A stretch of DNA of 13,239 nucleotides, from assembly GCA_049423065.1 (NCBI GenBank), contig JBMSQB010000101.1, forward strand, positions 1 to 13,239, written 5' to 3'. The notes below the pieces were generated by a model, which had not been told where the DNA came from, searched no databases, and saw nothing but the letters and a program-made list of their open reading frames with translations. The stretch comes from SYIM01 sp041182885. Lineage in GTDB: Bacteria; Pseudomonadota; Gammaproteobacteria; Burkholderiales; Burkholderiaceae_E. Positions within the stretch are counted from its first letter, which is position 1. Every line of letters starts with the position of its first letter. The position numbers were made by a program, and so were the translations under genes. Below are positions 1-6,209 of this stretch, one piece after another.

Positions 1-10
1 GGCCCTGCGC

Positions 11-88
11 GGGCGCCCCGGATGGGCGACCCGGATGAGCGCTCCGGATGGGCACCCCGGATGAGCACCCCGGATGGGCGCCCCGCCT
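11..88. repeat. 13-bp tandem repeat (minisatellite), about six copies
   Basis: Six contiguous 13-bp units fit the consensus GRGCRMCCCGGAT: 11-23, 24-36, 37-49, 50-62, 63-75 and a decayed last copy 76-88. Units two to five differ from the first at one to three positions, and G/A at the second base is variable between copies. The unit is not a multiple of three, so it does not preserve a reading frame across copies. It lies upstream of the TRAP transporter genes, in a stretch with no convincing gene. Function is unknown; slippage-prone DNA or decayed coding sequence are both possible. Confidence 0.85.
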
Positions 89-230
89 CGGCGGCTGGCA
101 GGAGCCTCCCGCCGGGGTGTTTCGCCCCGCCCTCGCGCCCGGCCGCCGGTCGACCACCGCAGCGTGCAGCAATCTTGCGGTACGGTCTGTGCAGACGACC
201 CGTTTTCAACCTGCCCAACGTTGAGCCCAC
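89..230. other. non-coding leader upstream of the TRAP operon
   Basis: No credible gene is seen here. The stretch holds a short GC-rich inverted repeat (CGGGG at 115-119 against CCCCG further on) and a 12-bp imperfect palindrome, GTCTGTGCAGAC, at 185-196 (five of six arm positions pair). The palindrome lies about 35 bp upstream of the first gene, a position where a local repressor could bind. I see no clear -35/-10 pair, and no strong Shine-Dalgarno sequence before the ATG at 231. Confidence 0.35.
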
Positions 231-833
231 ATGACTCCGGACAGCGACTCTCCTGTACTCGACGAATCGGGGCACTTCCATGCCACGGACGCGCCCATCG
301 ATCTGTCGGTGTATCGCTGGGAAGACTGGCTCACGCTTGCCATGTTCTGGCTGCTTGCGCTCACCGTCTTCTACCAGTTCTTCACGCGCTACGTGCTCAA
401 CGATTCTGCAAGCTGGACCGAGGAGATCGCGCGGTATTTCCTGGTGGTGGTCACCTTCCTCGGCGCATCGATGGGCGTACGCCGCAACAGCCACATTCAT
501 GTCGAGTTCGTCTACCGCTACCTTCCTGCCGTCGTCGGGCGCGCGCTGTCCACCTTTGTCGACCTCATTCGCATTGCCTTTCTCGGCTATGCAAGCTGGC
601 TTGCAATCGAACTGGTGCCGCGCATGAACAACCTGGGCATGACCGTGGTGGATCTGCCCATGAGCTGGGTCTACGGTTTTGTTGCGCTGGGTTTCGTGCT
701 CATGACTTATCGCGCCATTCAGGTGGCGGTGCTGCACTGGCGGCGTGGCTGGAGCGTGCTTGAACGACCCGGTGAGGATCATGATGGCCCTGTCGCCCTG
801 GCGCAGGCGTCGGTGCGGGGAGAGCGGACATGA
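231..833 (+). CDS. TRAP transporter small membrane subunit, DctQ family
   Basis: This is the small inner-membrane subunit of a tripartite ATP-independent periplasmic transporter, which pairs with DctM and a periplasmic receptor for Na+-driven uptake of an organic acid. The 200-residue protein has a polar N-terminus (about 1-33), then four hydrophobic segments near 34-52, 68-85, 104-126 and 145-163. The DctQ signature between helices one and two is clear: FTRYVLNDSASWTEEIARY, followed by GVRRNSHIHVEF, in which the WTEE motif and the basic RRNSHIHV turn are hallmarks. Length is slightly above the usual 160-190 because of the N- and C-terminal polar tails. The start at 231 lacks a strong ribosome site, so the exact N-terminus is uncertain. 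Its stop overlaps the dctM start by ATGA, which implies translational coupling. No dctP gene lies within the 230 bp upstream. Confidence 0.93.
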   Translation: MTPDSDSPVLDESGHFHATDAPIDLSVYRWEDWLTLAMFWLLALTVFYQFFTRYVLNDSASWTEEIARYFLVVVTFLGASMGVRRNSHIHVEFVYRYLPAVVGRALSTFVDLIRIAFLGYASWLAIELVPRMNNLGMTVVDLPMSWVYGFVALGFVLMTYRAIQVAVLHWRRGWSVLERPGEDHDGPVALAQASVRGERT

Positions 834-2236
834 ACGCGTTCTTCTTCGGCTCGTTTCTCGCCGCAATGGCTACCGGCATCCCGATCGCGATTGCCATGGC
901 GATCGGGTCGCTCGCCTACATCTGGCTGTCGGGAACCATTCCGCCGCTCACGGTGGTCCATCGCATGGTGGGCGGCGTGGACAGCTTCCCGCTCCTTGCC
1001 GTGCCGTTCTTCATCCTTGCCGGCAACCTCATGAATTCCGCCGGCATCACCAACCGCATCTACGATTTCGCGCTCGCGCTGGTGGGGTGGATGAAGGGTG
1101 GGCTGGGCCATGTGAATGTGGTGGGCTCGGTGGTGTTTGCAGGCATGTCGGGCACCGCAGTGGCCGATGCAGGCGGTCTGGGCACCATCGAGATCAAGGC
1201 CATGAAGGATCATGGCTATCCGGTGGAGTTTGCGGTGGGAATCACCGCGGCCTCATCCACCCTGGGCCCCATCATTCCACCCTCCTTGCCCATGGTCATA
1301 TACGGCGTGCAGGCGAACGCGTCGATCGGCAAGCTCTTTGCCGCGGGCTTTGTGCCTGGCATCGTCATGGCGCTCTTCATGATGTTCATGGTGGCCTGGT
1401 ATGCGAGGGTGCGTAACTACGGCGCCGACATCGCGTTTTCATGGCCGCGGATGGGGGGCGCGTTTGTCGAACTGATCGCGGTGGCGATCGTTGCTGTTGC
1501 GCTCTTTCGTCTGTGGGGCAACCAGGAACTGGGGGGGCTTTTCAAGTTCGGTCTGCCGCTTGCCGCTGTGTTGATTGTGGACCGCTGGATGAAGTTCCGC
1601 GCCTTCATGGCGCTGCTCACACCGGTCATCCTGATTGGCGGCATGGCATCCGGGCTGTTTACGCCGACCGAGGCGGCCGTGGCAGCGGTTGCCTGGGCAC
1701 TCTTCCTCGGCTTCGTGTGGTACCGCACGCTCAACTGGCGGATGCTGGTGAAGATCTCGATGGACACGATCGAGACCACCGCCACCGTACTGTTCATTGT
1801 GGCTGCAGCGTCCATTTTCGCCTGGGTACTCACCACCACGCAGGTGACCGAGGCGATTGCGCAGTGGGTGCTGTCCATCAGCAGCGAGCCCTGGGTGTTT
1901 CTGGTGCTGGCCAATCTGTTCCTGTTGTTTGTCGGCTGCTTCATGGAAACGATTGCAGCCATCACCATTCTGGTTCCGGTGTTCTCGCCCATCATCGCGA
2001 AGCTCGGCATCGACCCGATTCATTTTGGGCTGGTCATGGTGCTGAACCTCATGATCGGACTGCTCACGCCGCCGGTCGGCATGGTTCTCTTCGTGCTTGC
2101 CAAGGTCTCGAAGCTGTCGTTTGAACGCACCGTGGCGGCAATCGCCCCCTGGATGCTTCCCCTGTTCGCAACGCTCATCCTCATCACCTTCGTTCCCGAG
2201 GTGGTGTTGTGGTTGCCGCGTCTGCTCTATCCCTGA
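830..2236 (+). CDS. TRAP transporter large permease subunit, DctM family
   Basis: This is the large transport subunit of the same TRAP system and carries the translocation pathway. Family motifs are obvious in the N-terminal half: PLLAVPFFILAGNLM (54-68), VFAGMSGTAVADAGGLGTIE (102-121), and ASSTLGPIIPPSLPMVIYG (141-159). FTPTEAA (277-283) and GLLTPPVGMVLFV (410-422) mark the second half. The protein is about a dozen hydrophobic segments throughout. At 468 residues it exceeds the usual 425-430. The surplus lies around 208-255, between the end of the first inverted-repeat half and the LLTPVILIGG segment, where two extra hydrophobic stretches (213-227 and 237-250) are visible. It overlaps dctQ by 4 bp and is followed after 17 bp by the dehydratase gene. 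The substrate is probably the hexarate or aldonate that enzyme uses; this is inferred from linkage. Confidence 0.95.
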   Translation: MNAFFFGSFLAAMATGIPIAIAMAIGSLAYIWLSGTIPPLTVVHRMVGGVDSFPLLAVPFFILAGNLMNSAGITNRIYDFALALVGWMKGGLGHVNVVGSVVFAGMSGTAVADAGGLGTIEIKAMKDHGYPVEFAVGITAASSTLGPIIPPSLPMVIYGVQANASIGKLFAAGFVPGIVMALFMMFMVAWYARVRNYGADIAFSWPRMGGAFVELIAVAIVAVALFRLWGNQELGGLFKFGLPLAAVLIVDRWMKFRAFMALLTPVILIGGMASGLFTPTEAAVAAVAWALFLGFVWYRTLNWRMLVKISMDTIETTATVLFIVAAASIFAWVLTTTQVTEAIAQWVLSISSEPWVFLVLANLFLLFVGCFMETIAAITILVPVFSPIIAKLGIDPIHFGLVMVLNLMIGLLTPPVGMVLFVLAKVSKLSFERTVAAIAPWMLPLFATLILITFVPEVVLWLPRLLYP

Positions 2237-2253
2237 TGGTTTGAGGTGATTCC

Positions 2254-3789
2254 ATGAACCAGCCCGTCACGCTGATCCGCAAGCCCACGCTGCGCCTGAA
2301 TCCCCATGATGATGTGGTGATTGCTGCACGACCGATTGCAGCCGGCACCCGCATTGATGATGAGAACATCGCCTGCATCGACGCCATTCCCGCAGGCCAC
2401 AAGGTGGCGGTGCGCGCCATTGCGCAAGGCGCGCCGGTGCGGCGCTATAACCAGATCATCGGCTTTGCCACCCAGCCCATTGCCGCGGGCCAGCATGTGC
2501 ATGTGCACAACCTCGGCTTTGAAATGTTCGAGCGCCAGTACGATGTGGGCGTCGACCGGAGAGCGTTCGCAGCGCCGGCCGAACCTGCAACTTTTTCAGG
2601 CATTCGTCGACCTGACGGCCGGGTGGCCACCCGCAATTACATTGGCGTGATTGCCACGGTGAACTGCTCGGCCTCGGTGTCGCGTTTCGTCGCCCAGCAC
2701 TTCACCCCCGAGGTCATGGCGCAGTATCCGAATGTGGATGGTGTCGTCCCGATTTCTCACGCCTCGGGCTGTGGCATGGATACGCAGGGCGCGGGCATCG
2801 ATGTGCTTCGCCGCACGATCGCGGGCTACAGCCGGCATGTGAATTTCGCGGGTGTGGTCATCATCGGACTGGGCTGTGAATCCAATCAGATGGATGCGCT
2901 CTTTCATGCGCAGGGCCTGGGCGAGAACGCGCAGCTGAAGCCGCTCATCATCCAGACAAGTGGCGGTACCCGTAAAACCGTGGAAGCGGGCATTGCCGCG
3001 GTCAATGCCATGCTGCCAGCCGCCAATGCGGTGCGGCGTGAGCCCATTCCCGCCAGCTTTCTCACGGTGGGGCTGCAGTGTGGCGGCTCTGATGGGTATT
3101 CCGGTATCACCGCCAACCCGGCACTGGGCGCGGCCTGCGATCTGCTGGTCGCGCATGGTGGCACGGTCATCCTGTCCGAAACGCCCGAGATCTATGGCGC
3201 CGAACATCTGCTCACGCGCCGTGCGGTCTCGCAGGAGGTGGCGGACAAGCTGATTCGCCGGATCCGGTGGTGGGAGGCCTACACTGCCAGAAACGACGGC
3301 AGCATGGACAACAACCCCTCGCCCGGCAACAAGGCAGGCGGTCTCACCACCATCCTGGAGAAATCGCTGGGCGCGGTGGCCAAAGCGGGCACGACCGATT
3401 TGATGGATGTTTTTGAATACGCCGAGCCCGTCACGTCGCGTGGTTTCGTGTTTATGGATACCCCGGGTTATGACCCGGTATCGGCCACAGGCCAGGTCGC
3501 GGGCGGGGCCAATCTGATCTGCTTCACCACGGGGCGCGGCTCGGTTTATGGCTGCAAGCCGGCTCCGTCGATCAAGCTTGCCACCCACAGCGCGCTCTAC
3601 GAGCGCATGAGCGAGGACATGGACATCAACTGCGGACCGATCATCGATGGGTCGGTCAGCGTGGCGCAGAAAGGGCGCGAGATTTTTGAGCGGATGCTGA
3701 AGGTGGCGGGCGGCGAACCGAGCTGCAGCGAGGCACTGGGCATTGGCAACGATGAATTCGTTCCCTGGCAGCTGGGCGCGGTGATGTGA
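2254..3789 (+). CDS. UxaA/GarD-family sugar-acid dehydratase (altronate/galactarate type)
   Basis: Members of this family dehydrate D-altronate (UxaA) or D-galactarate (GarD) to 2-keto-3-deoxy acids in the cytoplasm using divalent metal. The 511-residue protein has an N-terminal SAF domain (about 1-88, with HDDVVIA and an IPAGHKVA segment) and a long C-terminal catalytic domain. Conserved landmarks are RRPDGRVATRNYIG (118-131), SGCGMD (171-176), GLGCESNQ (205-212), the signature CGGSDGYSGITANPALG (276-292), NPSPGNKAGG (354-363), FTTGRGSVYG (424-433) and DMDINCGPI (455-463). Stretches such as YPNVDGVV, HLLTRRAV and DMDIN look closer to GarD than to UxaA, so galactarate is a good first guess, but other sugar acids are possible. 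A GAGGTG ribosome site at 2241-2246 supports the start. It is the last gene of the dctQM operon, so uptake and first catabolic step are linked. Confidence 0.9.
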   Translation: MNQPVTLIRKPTLRLNPHDDVVIAARPIAAGTRIDDENIACIDAIPAGHKVAVRAIAQGAPVRRYNQIIGFATQPIAAGQHVHVHNLGFEMFERQYDVGVDRRAFAAPAEPATFSGIRRPDGRVATRNYIGVIATVNCSASVSRFVAQHFTPEVMAQYPNVDGVVPISHASGCGMDTQGAGIDVLRRTIAGYSRHVNFAGVVIIGLGCESNQMDALFHAQGLGENAQLKPLIIQTSGGTRKTVEAGIAAVNAMLPAANAVRREPIPASFLTVGLQCGGSDGYSGITANPALGAACDLLVAHGGTVILSETPEIYGAEHLLTRRAVSQEVADKLIRRIRWWEAYTARNDGSMDNNPSPGNKAGGLTTILEKSLGAVAKAGTTDLMDVFEYAEPVTSRGFVFMDTPGYDPVSATGQVAGGANLICFTTGRGSVYGCKPAPSIKLATHSALYERMSEDMDINCGPIIDGSVSVAQKGREIFERMLKVAGGEPSCSEALGIGNDEFVPWQLGAVM

Positions 3790-3817
3790 GTGGTGTGCGG
3801 CCGGTGGCTGGTCGTTG

Positions 3818-3887
3818 TGCGCCGGGGGTGATGAGCCCGGGGCCATGCGCCGGAGACTGTGTGCCGGAGTCCATGCACCGCCCGAGC
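3818..3887. repeat. degenerate 14-bp tandem repeat, five copies
   Basis: Five contiguous 14-bp blocks, each beginning TG, line up: 3818-3831, 3832-3845, 3846-3859, 3860-3873 and 3874-3887. A rough consensus is TGCGCCGGGGNCNA; the third and fourth copies agree at about 10 of 14 positions. The array starts about 30 bp after the dehydratase stop codon. It resembles the 13-bp repeat at the left edge in composition and in the shared core of TGAGC followed by C/G runs. A T6 run at 3894-3899 follows, but no stable stem immediately precedes it. Confidence 0.55.
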
Positions 3888-3917
3888 CGCGACTTTTTTC
3901 CGCTTCCGGCTGATATG

Positions 3918-3946
3918 CGTCACAGGCTGTGAACGCCTGTGTGACG
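3918..3946. promoter_or_regulatory. stem-loop / inverted repeat upstream of the small acidic ORF
   Basis: The arms CGTCACAGGC (3918-3927) and GCCTGTGTGACG (3935-3946) pair over ten base pairs with a 2-nt TG bulge in the right arm and a 7-nt loop. No T-tract follows, so it is a poor intrinsic terminator. It lies about 75 bp before the 99-codon ORF and could be an operator dyad or an mRNA leader structure. The rest of 3790-4019 shows no gene. Confidence 0.45.
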
Positions 3947-4019
3947 AAAGCCGCAGTCAGCCGGCGGGGCTCTCGCAATACTGGGGCTTTCCTCGTTTCT
4001 CAACCCTCGGGAGCCCCCC

Positions 4020-4319
4020 ATGAACCACGACTCCGCGCTTGTGCCCAGCGTCACCGACCTCACCGATGTCAGCCCGGGCCAGGGCCGCAGTGCCTTCGAT
4101 CCGCTTCAGCTTATCGTTGATCCGGCAGGCGCACTGGAAGCCGCGCGCCGCATGGAAGCCACCTGCCGCAGCGGCCTGCGTTTTTTCAGCGACTTTCGCC
4201 GCGTGCGCTCGCTCGATGAACTCGATGCGGCCGAGATCGAGAGCGACGCCGAGCTGGTCGAGGACAACTACTCGCCGTTCGACTCCGGCTTCGACCCCGA
4301 CTTTTCCCGTCGCCTGTAG
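4020..4319 (+). CDS. small acidic hypothetical protein (99 aa)
   Basis: I do not recognise a family. The 99-residue product is soluble, rich in Asp/Glu in its last 40 residues (for example LDELDAAEIESDAELVEDN at 65-83) and has a short basic patch RRVR before that. There is no signal peptide or membrane segment, and one Cys (residue 49). Support for a real gene: a GGGAG ribosome site at 4009-4013 six bases before the ATG, strongly GC-biased third codon positions, and termination exactly before the convergent amidohydrolase gene. Longer open frames overlap it on both strands (a 127-codon one opposite and a 283-codon one in another + frame), but they have less start support. The preceding stem-loop may belong to its control region. 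It could be a small regulator or partner protein; nothing shown here decides that. Confidence 0.6.
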   Translation: MNHDSALVPSVTDLTDVSPGQGRSAFDPLQLIVDPAGALEAARRMEATCRSGLRFFSDFRRVRSLDELDAAEIESDAELVEDNYSPFDSGFDPDFSRRL

Positions 4320-4323
4320 GCGT

Positions 4324-5199
4324 TCAGCCCGGTGCGTCAAAGCCGTAGAGGCGTGCCGGGTTGTCCACCAGAATTTTCTGAAGCAACGCGGGGTTTGCAG
4401 CCCAGCGACACATCAGGTTGTAGAGCGTGATCGTGCCGGTTTCGTGCGCATACGACAGGTGCGGGTCATCGCTTCCCCAGATCAGCCGATCGGGCGCCAC
4501 CGCGGCGAGCGCCTGCATCATTGGCGCCACATTGTTGTAGTGCGGCGGCTCGCGCGACACCCGGTAAAAGCCGGTGAGTTTGATCCAGTGCCGCCCCGAC
4601 CCCGACTCAAGCAGCCGAAGCAACGCCGCAAAGCCCGGTTGTTCGGGGCCCAGCGCGGCGGCAAACATGCCCAGATGCGCAAGCGTGCAATCGACCTCGA
4701 GGTCGGCGATGCGCGGGAGCAGGCGCTCGGTGAGCCAACCCGGGAGCAGAAAGTCCAGGTGCCAGCCAAACGCCTGGCAGCGCTTCTCGAGCAGGTTGAT
4801 GCGCGGCAGAAGCCGCTCTGCCAGGCCATCTTCGGGCGGATGAATTGGCGAGACGTTGATCCGGATACCGCGCACGTTCTGGCGATGTAGCGACTCGAAG
4901 AGGGCGTCGGGCGCGTCTTCGTCGATGTCGACGATGCCCCGGCATGCGGCACCCATCTGGGCCATGGCTTCGAGCTGGCAGCTGTTGTCGCGCAGATAGG
5001 CGCTGGGCTGCACAAACACGAAGCGCTCGATGCCGATTCGGCGCGCGCGCGCGAGGTAGTCGGCCAGCGGCGCGATCGGCGGCTGGTAGCGAAGCTTCGG
5101 GTCGCGATACGGAAACCGCGCGGGGTCGCCAAACACATGGAAATGGCTGTCGCAGGCATGCGCCGGCGCCGGGATGTCGGGATCGATGGTCTCGTTCAA
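4324..5199 (-). CDS. amidohydrolase-superfamily hydrolase/isomerase (LigI / galactarolactone isomerase-like)
   Basis: The 291-residue TIM-barrel protein belongs to the COG3618-type amidohydrolases. Known relatives hydrolyse 2-pyrone-4,6-dicarboxylate (LigI) or isomerise D-galactarolactone. Visible landmarks are the N-terminal DSHFHVFGDPARFPY (17-31, with H19 and H21), VQPSAY (63-68), RGIRIN (110-115), AHLG (174-177, H175), KLTGFYRVS (207-215) and the C-terminal WGSDDPH (241-247) carrying the catalytic Asp. The N-terminal HFHVFG and FPY pattern is typical of the LigI-like branch. The start is a TTG at 5197-5199; no in-frame ATG or GTG exists between it and the upstream stop or before the HxH motif, so TTG is best supported although the ribosome site is weak. 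It is the last gene of a three-gene operon, 29 bp after the receptor gene. Lactone hydrolysis or isomerisation is likely; the substrate is unknown. Confidence 0.85.
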   Translation of the reverse strand: MNETIDPDIPAPAHACDSHFHVFGDPARFPYRDPKLRYQPPIAPLADYLARARRIGIERFVFVQPSAYLRDNSCQLEAMAQMGAACRGIVDIDEDAPDALFESLHRQNVRGIRINVSPIHPPEDGLAERLLPRINLLEKRCQAFGWHLDFLLPGWLTERLLPRIADLEVDCTLAHLGMFAAALGPEQPGFAALLRLLESGSGRHWIKLTGFYRVSREPPHYNNVAPMMQALAAVAPDRLIWGSDDPHLSYAHETGTITLYNLMCRWAANPALLQKILVDNPARLYGFDAPG

Positions 5200-5228
5200 A
5201 GGGGTCTGCCGCGAAAAGGAGGAAGAGG

Positions 5229-6200
5229 CTAGTCGGCTTTCACACCAGCACGTTCGATCACCTGCTTCCAGAGAGCGAGTTCGCGTCGGATCAGGTCGGT
5301 AAATGCGGCGCCGTCGATGCGTACTGCACGGGCGCCTTGCGAGTCGAGAAAGGCTTTCACCTTGGGCTGCGCGACCGCCTTGGCAATTTCCTCCTGCAGG
5401 CGGGTGATCACTGCTCCTGGGGTCCCTGTGGGCGCGAGGAACCCGAACCGATACACAACATCGTACTGGGCAAAGCCGGCTTCAGCGAAGGTGGGCAGTT
5501 CGGGGAACGCGGGCGAGCGCTGCGAGCCGGTGACCGCAAGCGGCACGACCCGGTTGCCACGAATGTGGCCCGAGGCGCCACCGAGGCTAGAGACGGTGAT
5601 GTCGATCTGGTTGCCGGCCGTGTCGGTGAGCGCGGCTGCCACGCCCCGAAACGGGACATGCGTCATTTCGAGGCCGGCCTGCATCAGGAAGAGCTCGGTC
5701 GCGAGATGCGCCGATGAGCCCTGTCCGCCTGAACCGAAGGTGAGCCCCTTGGGCTTGGCCTTGGCGAGGGCAACGACCTCGGCCACCGTCCTGGCGCCCA
5801 GGCCGGTGCGCGCCACCATCACCGCCGGCGCCTCCACTGGTATGGTGATCGCGACCAGGTCACGCAACACGTCATAGGGCAACGATTTGTAGAGCCCGGG
5901 CGAGATGGTGAGCGAGCTGTCGGTAAAGACCAGGGTGTGACCATCCGGTCTGGCTTTGGCCACTTCGGCAGTGCCGATGGTGCCGGCGGCACCGCCCTTG
6001 TTTTCAACCACGAACTGTTGGCCAATCTGAGCCGAGAGTTCGGCCGCGATGTTGCGGGCGGCCAGATCGGTGAGTGCGCCTGGCGCGAACGGCACCATGA
6101 TGCGGACCGGTTGTGTGGGCCACTGCGCAGCCGCGATGGCCGGGAGCAGGGATAAGGTGAGCGCCGCCAGTGCGCGGTGCAAATGAGATGAGCCGATCAC
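5229..6200 (-). CDS. TctC/Bug-family tripartite tricarboxylate transporter receptor
   Basis: This is a periplasmic solute-binding protein of the tripartite tricarboxylate transporter type, a family greatly expanded in Burkholderiales. It has 323 residues. A signal peptide spans 1-25 (basic start, LTLSLL core, AAA before Q26). The mature protein opens with WPTQPVRIMVPFAPGALTDL; the Pro-Gly turn and Asp of the ligand loop are present, although the second Gly usual there is Ala. ENKGGAAGTIGTAEVAKA, PDGHTLVF, HVPFRG and ELPTFAEAG are also family marks. The start is GTG with an AGGAGA ribosome site five to six bases upstream, and that site overlaps the TAG stop of the preceding gene. No TctA/TctB membrane genes are in the window, so it probably works with permeases encoded elsewhere or as a sensor. 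Ligands of this family are usually small carboxylates, which fits the neighbouring hydrolase. Confidence 0.93.
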   Translation of the reverse strand: MIGSSHLHRALAALTLSLLPAIAAAQWPTQPVRIMVPFAPGALTDLAARNIAAELSAQIGQQFVVENKGGAAGTIGTAEVAKARPDGHTLVFTDSSLTISPGLYKSLPYDVLRDLVAITIPVEAPAVMVARTGLGARTVAEVVALAKAKPKGLTFGSGGQGSSAHLATELFLMQAGLEMTHVPFRGVAAALTDTAGNQIDITVSSLGGASGHIRGNRVVPLAVTGSQRSPAFPELPTFAEAGFAQYDVVYRFGFLAPTGTPGAVITRLQEEIAKAVAQPKVKAFLDSQGARAVRIDGAAFTDLIRRELALWKQVIERAGVKAD

Positions 6201-6209
6201 GGGGGTCTC

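Noticed and set aside
11..88. CRISPR array
   Set aside because: The units are contiguous and 13 bp long, with no spacers and no cas genes nearby.
22..234. 70-codon open frame through the 13-bp repeat
   Set aside because: It has no ribosome site, its sequence follows the repeat, and the stop merely overlaps the dctQ start.
3887..3899. T6 run as the terminator of the dehydratase operon
   Set aside because: No stable stem with matching arms ends just before the Ts; only weak pairings within the repeat were found.
2596..3978. 460-codon open frame on the - strand
   Set aside because: It lies opposite the well-supported UxaA/GarD-type gene and has Arg/His-rich, domain-free composition, as expected for an antisense shadow in high-GC DNA.
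4311..4322. CGCC-TGTA-GGCG hairpin as a bidirectional terminator
   Set aside because: The stem is only four base pairs and no T-tract follows on either strand.
4039..4890. 283-codon open frame on the + strand
   Set aside because: It runs across the end of the small acidic ORF and opposite the amidohydrolase gene, has no ribosome site and no recognisable domain.
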